Assembly (NCBI RefSeq): GCF_003337415.1
Contig: NZ_QPJT01000003.1
Span: forward strand, 1 to 64,000
DNA: 64,000 nucleotides
Origin: Anaerobacterium chartisolvens
GTDB taxonomy: Bacteria; Bacillota; Clostridia; Acetivibrionales; DSM-27016
Direction: 5' to 3'
Shown here: positions 53,569 to 62,541 of the stretch, piece after piece
Layout: the number at the start of each line of letters is the position of its first letter
Position numbering within the stretch: position 1 is the first letter of the stretch
The notes under the pieces: generated by a model
Told to the model about the DNA's origin: nothing
Seen by the model: the letters and a program-made list of their open reading frames with translations, nothing else
The model's database searches: none
Program-made: the position numbers and the translations under genes

Positions 53569-53594
53569 ATTTCTTAAAATTAACTGGAGAGCGA

Positions 53595-54035
53595 ATGAAA
53601 AAAGTGATTATTTATACCGACGGGGCGTGCTCGGGGAATCCCGGAAAGGGAGGCTGGGGGGCAATTCTTATGTACGGGGAGCATGAAAAGGAAATTTCAG
53701 GGTTTGAGGAAATGACTACAAACAACAGAATGGAGCTCATAGCCGCAATACAGGCACTGTGCTGCCTTAAAGGACCCTGTGAGGTTGAGCTGTACAGCGA
53801 CAGCGCATACCTTGTAAACGGATTTGTATGCAATTGGATAAGCGGCTGGAAAAGGAACGGCTGGAAAAATTCCGGCAAGGAGGAGGTTAAAAATATAGAT
53901 CTGTGGAAGGAGCTTGACCGGCTCAATGGCATTCACACAATAAAATGGATCAAGGTTAAGGGCCACAGCGACAACGAATATAATAACAGGTGTGATGCGC
54001 TGGCAACGGGAGAAATAAAGAAAAGCAGGCAGTGA
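53595..54035 (+). CDS. rnhA: Ribonuclease HI
   Basis: 146 residues. The catalytic carboxylates are visible: Asp in [16 protein letters not shown], Glu in NNRMELIA, Asp in LYSDSAYLV and Asp in NNRCDALA. It degrades the RNA strand of RNA-DNA hybrids. The convergent small mciZ-like gene starts on the other strand right at its end. Confidence 0.95.
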   Translation: MKKVIIYTDGACSGNPGKGGWGAILMYGEHEKEISGFEEMTTNNRMELIAAIQALCCLKGPCEVELYSDSAYLVNGFVCNWISGWKRNGWKNSGKEEVKNIDLWKELDRLNGIHTIKWIKVKGHSDNEYNNRCDALATGEIKKSRQ

Positions 54036-54176
54036 CTAGCTGCCCGGAGTGCGGGTATAGAAGTCGAGAACCTCTTTTATAGTGCGGAAGCTGGCCGACA
54101 GATGGTTAAGCTGCCGCTTTACTTCCCATGCCTTTCCTGCAATAAACAGCTTGTCAGGATATACCAGTTGCTTCAT
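54036..54176 (-). CDS. mciZ: MciZ-like FtsZ inhibitor (46 residues)
   Basis: A minus-strand ORF not longer than 46 codons, ATG at 54176 with AGGTGAT eight bases upstream, stop at 54036. The core reads LFIAGKAWEVKRQLNHLSAS followed by FRTIKEVLDF. This aligns with what I recall of Bacillus subtilis MciZ, a 40-residue mother-cell inhibitor of FtsZ: a hydrophobic strand, GKAWE(I/V), then two helices with Phe-x-x-(V/I)-K. Gene context supports it: nudF lies just across and spoIIM, xerD, deoB and dacF follow, a block also clustered in Bacillus. In Bacillus, MciZ caps FtsZ filaments in the mother cell under sigma-E. The homology claim rests on motif and neighbourhood, so it is an inference. Confidence 0.6.
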   Translation of the reverse strand: MKQLVYPDKLFIAGKAWEVKRQLNHLSASFRTIKEVLDFYTRTPGS

Positions 54177-54256
54177 TGTCATCACCTGTCCATAAAAATT
54201 TTATAGGTATAGAGTATTCAAAAACAATAAAAAATATGACATCGGGAGGATTTTTT

Positions 54257-54799
54257 ATGAACTATGAGGAAAAGACGGTTTCCAAAGAGCATATATATGA
54301 CGGAAGCATAATAAAGGTGGATTCGCTTACAGTAATGCTGCCAAACGGCAAGGAAGCAAAAAGGGACATCATATCACACCCCGGCGGTGCGGTTGTCATA
54401 CCCATAAGCAGTGACGGATGCCTATACATGGTAAGACAGTACAGAAAGGCTGTGGATATGGAGCTGCTGGAGCTTCCGGCAGGAAAGCTGGATTATGGGG
54501 AGGACCCTAAGGTTTGTGCGATAAGAGAGCTTAAAGAGGAAACGGGACTTGAGGCGGGAAGCATCAGGTATATGGCCGGCATTTACAGCACTCCGGGCTT
54601 TTGCAACGAGCTGCTGCATATGTATGCCGCAACACAGCTTACAGAGGGTGAGGCATGTACCGATGAGGATGAATTCCTGTCATGCGAGAAGATTCCTGTA
54701 AAAAAGCTTGTAGAAATGGTTCTGGCCGGTGAGATAACCGATTCAAAAACTATAATAGGAATTCTCATGGCAGATAAAATATTAAAAGGGGAGATGTGA
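54257..54799 (+). CDS. nudF: ADP-ribose pyrophosphatase (Nudix)
   Basis: 180 residues from the ATG at 54257 with GGGAGGA upstream; the longer in-frame ORF from 54176 overlaps the mciZ-like gene and lacks a ribosome site. The Nudix box is perfect: G-x5-E-x7-REL-x-EE-x-GL at about residues 77-99 (starts GKLDYGE, ends RELKEETGL). The N-terminal LPNGKEAKRDIISHPGGAVVI is characteristic of ADP-ribose pyrophosphatases. It splits ADP-ribose into AMP and ribose 5-phosphate. Confidence 0.92.
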   Translation: MNYEEKTVSKEHIYDGSIIKVDSLTVMLPNGKEAKRDIISHPGGAVVIPISSDGCLYMVRQYRKAVDMELLELPAGKLDYGEDPKVCAIRELKEETGLEAGSIRYMAGIYSTPGFCNELLHMYAATQLTEGEACTDEDEFLSCEKIPVKKLVEMVLAGEITDSKTIIGILMADKILKGEM

Positions 54800-54969
54800 A
54801 GAGTTTACAATACATAATTATTTATAGTAATTTTCCCCATTATGACTGCATAAAATCATAATAGATGAAAAGTGCTGATGATACGGGCCAGAGGGAACTT
54901 TGAAAATATTTCAGCTTTGAAAATATTTTAAAGGCTGTCCATAAAAAAAGGTGTGTCCGTTTTGTCACA

Positions 54970-55623
54970 ATGGGGGAGTGGAATTTGCTTTTAAAAGTAC
55001 GCAATATGCTTGTCGGTCATATCAAGAACAATGTTAATTCATATATGTTTTTGGTTATGGCGTTTGTCATAGGGGTATCCACAGGAGCCTTTACAGTAAA
55101 CGGATTAAGTGCTGTACAGAGGGATGAGCTTTTAAATTACTTTCAGGGGTTCATGCAGCTTTTGAGCAATCAAAAGATAGACAGCAATGAGCTCCTTAAA
55201 ATAGCGCTATATGAAAACATAAGAATAATTGCCGTTATATGGGTTCTTGGTGTAACTATAATAGGAATACCCTTAATTTTTATGCTTGTGGGTATAAGAG
55301 GCTTTATAACAGGCTTCAGTTCAGGCTTTGTTATAGAGGCAATGGGATTTAAGGGGGCAATTTTTACTCTGTTTGCCATGATACCCAAGGAATTTGTTAT
55401 TATTCCATGCATTATTGCTCTTGGAGTCAACGGAATAAATTTCTCTCTAAACATTATCAAAAACAAATCCATAAAAAATAAAACCAAAGAGACTTTAAGA
55501 TCGAGATTTTTAAGCTACTGTGCCGTAACATTGTTTTACACCTGCTTTATATTAGTTGGGGTTATAATAGAGGCTTATGTAACACCGGTTTTCATAAGGA
55601 TGTTTACCCCCATAATTATATAA
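54970..55623 (+). CDS. spoIIM: Stage II sporulation protein M
   Basis: 217 residues with five membrane segments: VFLVMAFVIGVSTGAFTVNG near the start, then IIAVIWVLGVTIIGIPLIFM, GFITGFSSGFVIEAM, and two C-terminal helices. This is the SpoIIM family, which with SpoIID and SpoIIP drives peptidoglycan hydrolysis during engulfment of the forespore. The start is uncertain: ATG 54970 has no ribosome site, while TTG 54985 has GGGGGAG in front. A mother-cell promoter is expected, but I could not fix one in the 170-base gap. An ORF-free 314-base gap follows. Confidence 0.92.
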   Translation: MGEWNLLLKVRNMLVGHIKNNVNSYMFLVMAFVIGVSTGAFTVNGLSAVQRDELLNYFQGFMQLLSNQKIDSNELLKIALYENIRIIAVIWVLGVTIIGIPLIFMLVGIRGFITGFSSGFVIEAMGFKGAIFTLFAMIPKEFVIIPCIIALGVNGINFSLNIIKNKSIKNKTKETLRSRFLSYCAVTLFYTCFILVGVIIEAYVTPVFIRMFTPIII

Positions 55624-55937
55624 GGACAATATGTATAAGTATGGTAAATCGGGTCAATAATCATATTAAGTCTAATTTATGGACTGATTTATTCAATATA
55701 AGTTTACAAATATTATAATAAATTGTAAAATTAAAAGCAGGATATTGCAAGAAATTGAAGAATTTATTATATATTAGAAAATTTTTCTTTAAATAATACA
55801 AAGAATGTATTAGAATATATTGAAAGCAGTTTACAAAAGGCTTTAATACATAATACTGGTATGCTTGTAAGCTTATACAAAAGATTTTCAGGTAAATAAT
55901 GTCTTAATATATAAAGTAAAAAAGGGGTAATTATTTA
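55624..55937 (+). other. AT-rich gap between spoIIM and xerD
   Basis: No gene. One good promoter candidate, TTGCAA (55745-55750) and TATATA (55768-55773) with a 17-base spacer, would drive xerD. In Bacillus fur and yqzK lie here; neither is present. Confidence 0.5.
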
Positions 55938-56822
55938 ATGGAAGCTTTAGTTGAGAAATTTATCAATTTCTTGGAAAGGGATAAGAGACTGTCGTTAAAC
56001 ACGCTGCAATCGTACAAAAGGGACATAGAGCAGTACATAACCTATTTGTATGGAATTAACCTTCACAATATTACTAGCACAAATAAAACCACGGTTATAA
56101 CTTATTTATTACACCTTCAAAAGAAAGGGCGTGCGACATCTACAATATCCAGAAATCTCGCGTCTATAAGGTCCTTTTACCAATACCTCTCCAAGAACAA
56201 GGTTTTGGATCAGGATCCTACCGCTGAGCTGGAATCGCCAAAGGTGGAAAAGAAACTTCCTCAGATACTTTCCACTCAGGAGGTAGAGCTGCTTCTGGAT
56301 CAGCCAAAATGTACCGACCTGAAAGGCTACAGGGACAAGGCCATGCTGGAACTGCTTTATGCAACGGGAATAAGGGTGTCGGAGCTCATTTCTCTGAATA
56401 TGAGCGACATGAATCTGGATGTGGGCTTTATTAAGTGCAATAAGGGCTCAAGAGAAAGAATGATACCGATAGGCTCCATAGCAATAAGCGCCATACATGA
56501 GTATCTTAACAAGTCGAGGGGACTGCTTATTCAGAGGAATGACGAAAGGGCTCTTTTTGTAAACATAAACGGTAAGAGGCTTACGAGACAGGGCTTCTGG
56601 AAAATAATAAAGCAGTACAAGAATCAGGCTAAGATAAGCAAGGACATAACTCCTCACACACTAAGGCATTCGTTTGCGGCACATTTGCTGGAAAATGGAG
56701 CAGATTTGAGATCCATCCAGGAAATGCTCGGGCATTCCGACATATCCTCTACACAAATTTATGCACAAATGGCTAAGAACAAAATAAAGGAAATATATAA
56801 GAAGACTCATCCGAGAGCATAA
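55938..56822 (+). CDS. xerD: Tyrosine recombinase XerD
   Basis: 294 residues, full length for XerD. N-terminal SAM-like domain (KRLSLNTLQSYKRDIEQYI) and catalytic domain with Arg in LYATGIRVSELISL, the HTLRHSF (H-x-x-R) motif, His in MLGHSDISST and the nucleophile Tyr in TQIYAQM. It resolves chromosome dimers at dif together with XerC. Its context (spoIIM upstream, deoB downstream) is the chromosomal housekeeping one, not that of a mobile-element integrase. Confidence 0.92.
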   Translation: MEALVEKFINFLERDKRLSLNTLQSYKRDIEQYITYLYGINLHNITSTNKTTVITYLLHLQKKGRATSTISRNLASIRSFYQYLSKNKVLDQDPTAELESPKVEKKLPQILSTQEVELLLDQPKCTDLKGYRDKAMLELLYATGIRVSELISLNMSDMNLDVGFIKCNKGSRERMIPIGSIAISAIHEYLNKSRGLLIQRNDERALFVNINGKRLTRQGFWKIIKQYKNQAKISKDITPHTLRHSFAAHLLENGADLRSIQEMLGHSDISSTQIYAQMAKNKIKEIYKKTHPRA

Positions 56823-56875
56823 TATCACAGCTTAATTTACGGAAGAGGCAGAGCTGTGCAGCCGCAAGGCAGCGG

Positions 56876-56914
56876 CATAAAAGGGCATTCCTTATAGGGA
56901 TATGCCCTTTTATG
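56876..56914 (+). terminator. Terminator of xerD
   Basis: CATAAAAGGGCAT (56876-56888) is exactly mirrored by ATGCCCTTTTATG (56902-56914). A TATAAT at 56916-56921 directly after it may be the -10 of the deoB promoter. Confidence 0.75.
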
Positions 56915-56975
56915 GTATAATGGGAATTATAGAATAACAGGCTTGCGTTAAAGCGCATCTGAAGGGAGTGGCAAT

Positions 56976-58145
56976 GTGAAGAGAGCAATTATTATTGTTA
57001 TGGACAGTGTGGGAATGGGCGAATTACCTGATGCTGTAAAATATGGGGACCAGGGAAGCAATACTTTGGGAAATATTTCCCGACAGGTAGGAGGGCTCCG
57101 GCTGCCCAATCTTGAAAAAATGGGTCTTGGATCAATTGATGGAATAGAGGGCTTTGGGGATTATGCCGATCCGTTGGGCTGCTATGGAAGAATGGCGGAA
57201 ATGTCGGCGGGAAAGGACACCACTACGGGGCACTGGGAAATATCGGGAATAATACTGGACAGACCTTTTCCTGTATTTCCTCAAGGGTTTCCAGAGGAAC
57301 TGATAAGAGAATTTGAAAAGGCAATAGGAACCCCAATATTGGGAAATGTTGTCGCATCGGGCACCGAGATAATAAAAATGCTTGGAGATCGCCATGTGTC
57401 CACGGGATATCCTATAGTATATACCTCTGCCGACAGTGTGTTTCAGATAGCCGCCCATGAGGATGTAATACCCCGTGAAAAGCTTTATGATATGTGCAGG
57501 GCGGCAAGAACAATGCTAAAGGGCCAATATGCCGTAGGAAGGGTCATCGCAAGGCCGTTTGCAGGTGTGCCTGGAAACTATGCAAGAACCGGGGGCAGGC
57601 ATGATTTCTCACTTAAGCCGTCAGGCAAAACCATACTGGATTATGCATGTGAAAATGGCCTCAAGGTAAAGGCGGTAGGAAAAATAGAGGATATATTCAG
57701 CAAGCAGGGAATTACTCATTCCGTACATATAAGCGACAACATGGATGGGGTTGACAAGACGCTTGACTATATGAGGGATATGTTTGAGGGGATCATTTTT
57801 ACCAACCTTGTGGATTTTGATATGCTGTTCGGGCACAGAAATGATGTGCGAGGCTATGCCGATGCTTTAATGCGTTTTGACGGCAGAATTCCCCAAATAC
57901 TGGAGGGCCTCGGCGACGAGGATATTCTTTTTATAACCGCTGATCACGGCTGCGATCCCACCACTCCCAGCACTGATCACTCAAGGGAGTATGTGCCCCT
58001 TATCGTGTACGGCAAAAAGCTGAAACGGGGCATAAACCTAGGTACAAGGGACTCCTTCTCCGATATAGCCGCAACTGTGTCGGAGTATTTCAAAATTAAC
58101 GCGCCCTTGCCGGGGAAGAGCTTTTATAAGGATGTGTCAATATGA
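56976..58145 (+). CDS. deoB: Phosphopentomutase
   Basis: 389 residues from GTG (GAAGGGAGTGG upstream). Alkaline-phosphatase-type metal sites: [13 protein letters not shown] near the start, [13 protein letters not shown] with the nucleophile Thr, and [20 protein letters not shown] near the end. It interconverts ribose or deoxyribose 1- and 5-phosphates. It overlaps deoA by four bases, forming a nucleoside salvage operon. Confidence 0.95.
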   Translation: MKRAIIIVMDSVGMGELPDAVKYGDQGSNTLGNISRQVGGLRLPNLEKMGLGSIDGIEGFGDYADPLGCYGRMAEMSAGKDTTTGHWEISGIILDRPFPVFPQGFPEELIREFEKAIGTPILGNVVASGTEIIKMLGDRHVSTGYPIVYTSADSVFQIAAHEDVIPREKLYDMCRAARTMLKGQYAVGRVIARPFAGVPGNYARTGGRHDFSLKPSGKTILDYACENGLKVKAVGKIEDIFSKQGITHSVHISDNMDGVDKTLDYMRDMFEGIIFTNLVDFDMLFGHRNDVRGYADALMRFDGRIPQILEGLGDEDILFITADHGCDPTTPSTDHSREYVPLIVYGKKLKRGINLGTRDSFSDIAATVSEYFKINAPLPGKSFYKDVSI

Positions 58146-59443
58146 GAATGGTTGATCTTATTAACAAGAAAAAGAACGGGGAATTTTTAAGCGGGGAAGA
58201 GATAAATTATATTGTCCGGGGGTATACCGAAGGTCAAATCCCCGATTATCAGATGTCGGCCTTTCTAATGGCGGTATGCCTTAAGGGCATGAACAGGGAA
58301 GAGATTTCAAGCCTCACGTCTGCGTTTGTCGATTCGGGAGAGAGGGTGGATTTGTCCCAAATAGAAGGAGTGAAGGTGGATAAGCATTCGTCAGGGGGAG
58401 TGGGAGATAAGGTTTCAATAGCGTTAATACCCATATGTGCCTGCATAGGGATTCCGGTGGCAAAAATGTCCGGAAGGGGCCTAGGGCATACGGGAGGTAC
58501 TATTGACAAGCTTGAGGCCATACCGGGCTTTAAAACCTCGCTAAGCCGGGATGAATTTATAAGCAATGTTAACAGGTATAAAATGGCCATTGTGGGGCAA
58601 TCTCCAAGCCTTACCCCGGCCGATAAAAAGATTTATGCATTGAGAGATGTTACAGCCACAGTAGACAGCATTCCCCTAATAGCAAGCTCGATAATGAGCA
58701 AAAAAATTGCTGCGGGAGCCGATGCAATAGTACTGGATGTAAAGGTGGGCTCGGGAGCGTTTATGAAATCCCTTCCACACGCCCGCGAGCTGGCGTCCAC
58801 AATGGTTGATATAGGAAAGTCACTAGGGCGGAAAACCGTTGCAATCATTACAGATATGAGCCAGCCACTGGGCTATGAGGTGGGAAACGCAAACGAGGTC
58901 AGGGAGGTAATAAGCCTTTTAAAGGGAGAGGGTGCGGAGGACCTTACTGTAACCACTCTGACCATAGCTTCGTACATGGCGGTACTGGGGGGTGCCTTTA
59001 CGGACTTTGACACTGCCTACCGGGCTGCTGCCGATATCTTAAAGTCCGGCAGGGCTGTTGACAAGCTGAAGGAATTTGTCACAATACAGGGCGGCAGGGC
59101 CGAGACTATAGACAACCCCGGTATGCTTTCCCAGGCCGAATTTCACATCGCAATCGAATCTGTGCGGCAGGGCTATGTAAGCTCAATTGACGCTGAGAGC
59201 ATAGGGGTTTCGTCTATGCTTTTAGGAGCGGGCAGGAGGAGCAAGGAGGACGGCATAGACTATTCCGCGGGGATAACGATGCTGAAGAAAATAGGAGATA
59301 AGGTGGATAAGGGAGAAAGGCTGTGCATATTGCATACCAATATGGAGGACACCAAACAGGCGGAGGAGAAGGCAAGAAATTCCTTCTGCTTAAGCAGCTC
59401 TGCCCCTGCGCCCATTAAGCATATACATGAGGTTATACAGTGA
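58142..59443 (+). CDS. deoA: Pyrimidine-nucleoside phosphorylase
   Basis: 433 residues. [21 protein letters not shown] at the start; the phosphate loop [38 protein letters not shown]. All are typical of the thymidine/pyrimidine phosphorylase family. It releases pyrimidine base and (deoxy)ribose 1-phosphate, which deoB then converts. Start overlaps the deoB stop by four bases. Confidence 0.95.
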   Translation: MRMVDLINKKKNGEFLSGEEINYIVRGYTEGQIPDYQMSAFLMAVCLKGMNREEISSLTSAFVDSGERVDLSQIEGVKVDKHSSGGVGDKVSIALIPICACIGIPVAKMSGRGLGHTGGTIDKLEAIPGFKTSLSRDEFISNVNRYKMAIVGQSPSLTPADKKIYALRDVTATVDSIPLIASSIMSKKIAAGADAIVLDVKVGSGAFMKSLPHARELASTMVDIGKSLGRKTVAIITDMSQPLGYEVGNANEVREVISLLKGEGAEDLTVTTLTIASYMAVLGGAFTDFDTAYRAAADILKSGRAVDKLKEFVTIQGGRAETIDNPGMLSQAEFHIAIESVRQGYVSSIDAESIGVSSMLLGAGRRSKEDGIDYSAGITMLKKIGDKVDKGERLCILHTNMEDTKQAEEKARNSFCLSSSAPAPIKHIHEVIQ

Positions 59444-59529
59444 ACAGGAGGCAAATTTTATCATGGGCGGCATACCGAGAATACCCGGTGCATAACATTA
59501 ATTAGTGTAAAATACCGGAGGGATCTCTC

Positions 59530-60753
59530 ATGATGAATTTCAGGTTAAAAAAGCCGGCATTATGTTTTATGATAATAACTTCTTTAATTTTTGTCCCGCC
59601 TCTTACGCCTGCCCTTGCGGATGCCGATGTGGAGGCAAGCAGTGCAGGCGCGGCAAACGCGGCGGCTGTACCGCAGCTTGACGCCAAGGCCGCTGTGCTT
59701 ATTGACGGAATGTCCGGCAATACGCTGTTTGAAAAAAACAGTAATGAAAAGCTGCCCATAGCAAGCGTAACAAAAATAATGACTATGCTTCTTATAATGG
59801 AGGCAATTGACGGGGACAAGATACAGTTTGACAACAATGTACGCGTTTCCGATCACTCTTATAATATGGGCGGTTCTCAGGTATGGCTTAAGCCGGGAGA
59901 GGAGTTTACAGTTAAGGAAATGATGAACGCCGTTGCAATTCACTCTGCCAATGATGCCGCTGTAGCTCTTGCCGAGTTCATTTCGGGGAGCGAGGAGGTT
60001 TTTGTGGCGGAGATGAATAAGAAAGCGGCTGACCTTGGAATGAGGGATACAAAATTCCTTGACTGCACAGGACTAACGGACGAAGGGCACTACAGCAGTG
60101 CGCGGGATATCGCTGTAATGTCCCGTGAGCTTTTGTCAAAGCACCCGTCCATAATAGATTTTACAAAGACATGGCATGCAATGTTCAGAGAGAAGGATGC
60201 TGAGCATAAGGTTTCTCTGGATAACACCAATAAGCTTATAAGACATTATAACGGCACCATAGGACTTAAAACGGGCTTTACCTCAAAGGCCGGGCATTGC
60301 CTGTGTGCTGCGGCGGTAAGAAACGATTTGACGCTTATATCGGTTGTGCTTGGAGAGAGAGACTCAAACACACGCTTCGCAGAATCAAAGAAGCTGCTTG
60401 ACTATGGCTTTTCAAACTATGAGATAATGCAGGTAAGCCAAAAGGGTGAGGAAATAGCGACGGTTGATGTTAAAAAAGGGATAGAGTCAAATGTCCGGGG
60501 CGTGCTGAAGGAGGATGTAAAGCTGCTTATTAAGAAGGGAGAAAAGGGTGAGCTTGAGAAGAAGACAGAAGTTGATCCCAATGTGGAGGCCCCTGTTAAG
60601 GCAGGGCAAAAAATAGGAGAAATAATATATTTCATGTCGGGAAAGGAAATAGGAAAGGCTGAGATAGCGGCTGAAAATGATGTCGAGAGGGCATCCTTTG
60701 CAAAGCTGTTTTCCATGATGATGGTGTCGTGGTTCAGCCTTGGAAGAAGGTAG
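59530..60753 (+). CDS. dacF: D-alanyl-D-alanine carboxypeptidase (DacF type)
   Basis: 407 residues with a signal peptide (about 1-30, ending PLTPALA). Catalytic motifs of low-molecular-weight penicillin-binding proteins: SVTK (SxxK), SAN (SxN) and KTG in GLKTGFTSKAG. The C-terminal PBP5-type beta domain and a final amphipathic helix (LFSMMMVSWFSL) would hold it at the membrane. It trims peptidoglycan stem peptides; the position after deoB matches Bacillus dacF, a forespore gene. The sigF (spoIIA) operon that follows in Bacillus is absent here. Confidence 0.9.
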   Translation: MMNFRLKKPALCFMIITSLIFVPPLTPALADADVEASSAGAANAAAVPQLDAKAAVLIDGMSGNTLFEKNSNEKLPIASVTKIMTMLLIMEAIDGDKIQFDNNVRVSDHSYNMGGSQVWLKPGEEFTVKEMMNAVAIHSANDAAVALAEFISGSEEVFVAEMNKKAADLGMRDTKFLDCTGLTDEGHYSSARDIAVMSRELLSKHPSIIDFTKTWHAMFREKDAEHKVSLDNTNKLIRHYNGTIGLKTGFTSKAGHCLCAAAVRNDLTLISVVLGERDSNTRFAESKKLLDYGFSNYEIMQVSQKGEEIATVDVKKGIESNVRGVLKEDVKLLIKKGEKGELEKKTEVDPNVEAPVKAGQKIGEIIYFMSGKEIGKAEIAAENDVERASFAKLFSMMMVSWFSLGRR

Positions 60754-60798
60754 CATGGGCCGCCCTTTTTGAAGCATGTTGTTTTGCAGGAATTGTTC

Positions 60799-60827
60799 TT
60801 GACGCTTGCAAAAAATAATGTTACCAT
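60799..60827 (+). promoter_or_regulatory. Promoter of lysA with flanking inverted repeat
   Basis: TTGACG (60799-60804) and TACCAT (60822-60827), spacer 17. Just downstream ATTACGT (60829-60835) and ACGTAAT (60849-60855) form a perfect 7-bp inverted repeat over the expected start site, a candidate operator. Confidence 0.55.
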
Positions 60828-60869
60828 AATTACGTAAATTGATTAGTAACGTAATTGGGTGGTGAAAAG

Positions 60870-62183
60870 ATGTTTGTATCGGATTGTTTGAAAACTAATG
60901 AGCTGGGGCATCTTGAAATAGGGGGATGTGACTGCACCGAGCTTGCAAGGGAATACGGAACCCCGTTATATGTCATGGACGAAGGCTTAATACGCGGCAA
61001 TTGCAGGGCATATAAGGGAGCTATGGATAAATACTACGGCGGAAACGGAATGGTGCTTTTTGCAAGCAAGGCCTTCTGTACCATGGCAATGTGCAGAATA
61101 GCACAGCAGGAGGGCCTAGGGCTTGATGTTGTTTCGGGGGGAGAGCTGTACACCGCTTTAAAGGCAGGCTTTCCTATGGACAGGGTTTACTTTCATGGAA
61201 ACAATAAGACTATAGAGGAAATAGAGCTTGCCATTGACAGCGATATAAAGAGAATAGTAGTAGACAATAAGGAGGAGCTTCTTAAGATTAATGCCGTTGC
61301 TGCCCAAAAGGGAAAAACGGCGGATGTATCCTTTCGGATAAAGCCCGGAATAGATGCTCATACTCATGATTTTGTAAGGACAGGGCAAATTGATTCCAAA
61401 TTTGGGGTTGCACTGGAAAACGGCGAGGCTCTTGAGATAGTGAGCATGGCATGTGGACTAAGCAATATAAGGGTTGCAGGCGTGCATTGCCATATAGGCT
61501 CCCAGATATTTGACCTTAAGCCGTTCGAGCTTGCGGCCCAAGTGATGCTGCAATTTATAGCTCTGGTCAAGGAAAGGCTGGGGCTTGAGATAGAAGAGCT
61601 GAACCTTGGCGGAGGCTTTGGAATAAAATATATTCCGCAGCATGACCCAATTGAATATGAAAGCTATATAGAGTCTGTTTCAAAAACAGTAAGAGATCTT
61701 TGTGAGGATATGAAAATAAAGCAGCCGTTTATGGTAATGGAACCGGGGAGGTCTATCGTAGGACCGGCAGGCATAACCCTTTATACCGTAGGTGCCGTAA
61801 AGGACATAAAGGATGTAAGAAAATATGTTTCTGTAGACGGGGGTATGTGTGACAACCCCAGATACGCTCTGTACCAGTCGGAGTATGACAGTGTGCTGGC
61901 CAACAGGGCTGATGCTCCCAAAGCTCAGAAGCTGACAGTTGCGGGAAAATGCTGTGAGTCGGGGGATATACTGATAAAGGACATCCATATGCCGGAGATA
62001 AAGGAGGGCGACCTCCTTGCGGTGCTCGCCACAGGGGCATATAATTATTCCATGTCCAGCAATTACAACAGAATACCGAGGCCTCCCGTTGTGCTGGTAA
62101 AGGATGGCAGATACAGACTGATTGTAAAAAGAGAGGATTTTGAGGATATCATAAGGAATGATATAATTCCCGAGGATTTATAG
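60870..62183 (+). CDS. lysA: Diaminopimelate decarboxylase
   Basis: 437 residues from the ATG at 60870 (GGTGGTGAAA upstream). PLP-binding Lys in MVLFASKAFCT, the HCHIGSQIFD strand, the NLGGGFGIKY glycine loop, the EPGRSIVG phosphate site and CESGDIL at the dimer active site are all present. It makes lysine from meso-diaminopimelate. It has its own promoter. Confidence 0.95.
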   Translation: MFVSDCLKTNELGHLEIGGCDCTELAREYGTPLYVMDEGLIRGNCRAYKGAMDKYYGGNGMVLFASKAFCTMAMCRIAQQEGLGLDVVSGGELYTALKAGFPMDRVYFHGNNKTIEEIELAIDSDIKRIVVDNKEELLKINAVAAQKGKTADVSFRIKPGIDAHTHDFVRTGQIDSKFGVALENGEALEIVSMACGLSNIRVAGVHCHIGSQIFDLKPFELAAQVMLQFIALVKERLGLEIEELNLGGGFGIKYIPQHDPIEYESYIESVSKTVRDLCEDMKIKQPFMVMEPGRSIVGPAGITLYTVGAVKDIKDVRKYVSVDGGMCDNPRYALYQSEYDSVLANRADAPKAQKLTVAGKCCESGDILIKDIHMPEIKEGDLLAVLATGAYNYSMSSNYNRIPRPPVVLVKDGRYRLIVKREDFEDIIRNDIIPEDL

Positions 62184-62235
62184 TACCGGCAGCGACAGAT
62201 AAACTCCGGCTTTTGTACCTGAGGGGGCGAAATAC

Positions 62236-62430
62236 GTGAACAAACGTTTCTTGAATACGGTGGTACTTGCGTTTTTAGGCTATTGGAGCTATGTTATATG
62301 GAATGGTATGGAAAATGGAGACTTTAAGGCACTCAGAATTGTAAGTCTGGTATTAATGTTGTCCGGCATTCTTCTGTTAATGCTGAGCAAGTTCAGAAGC
62401 CATTTAAGGGAACTTAAGAAGAAATTTTAA
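62236..62430 (+). CDS. Small two-helix membrane protein
   Basis: 64 residues with GAGGGGGC upstream. Two membrane segments (about 5-21 and 33-53) and a basic tail (KFRSHLRELKKKF). No family recognised. Confidence 0.65.
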   Translation: MNKRFLNTVVLAFLGYWSYVIWNGMENGDFKALRIVSLVLMLSGILLLMLSKFRSHLRELKKKF

Positions 62431-62479
62431 ATAAGCTTTTTTATTACAAAAGCGCGTATTCTTTTGTAGTATATTCTGG

Positions 62480-62521
62480 TATAATTAGTTATAAGCATGT
62501 ACCATGTGCTTATAACTAATT
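62480..62521 (+). promoter_or_regulatory. -10 element and 5' hairpin ahead of the foldase gene
   Basis: TATAAT (62480-62485) is followed at once by a 15-bp perfect hairpin, AATTAGTTATAAGCA (62483-62497) and TGCTTATAACTAATT (62507-62521). It would lie at the 5' end of the mRNA or act as an operator. There is no T-run. Confidence 0.5.
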
Positions 62522-62541
62522 TTATGTCTGGAGTGTGTTAA

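Noticed and set aside
55938-56822. XerD as the integrase of the tRNA-Trp islet
   Set aside because: It lies outside the repeats in a conserved housekeeping context and has the sequence of chromosomal XerD.
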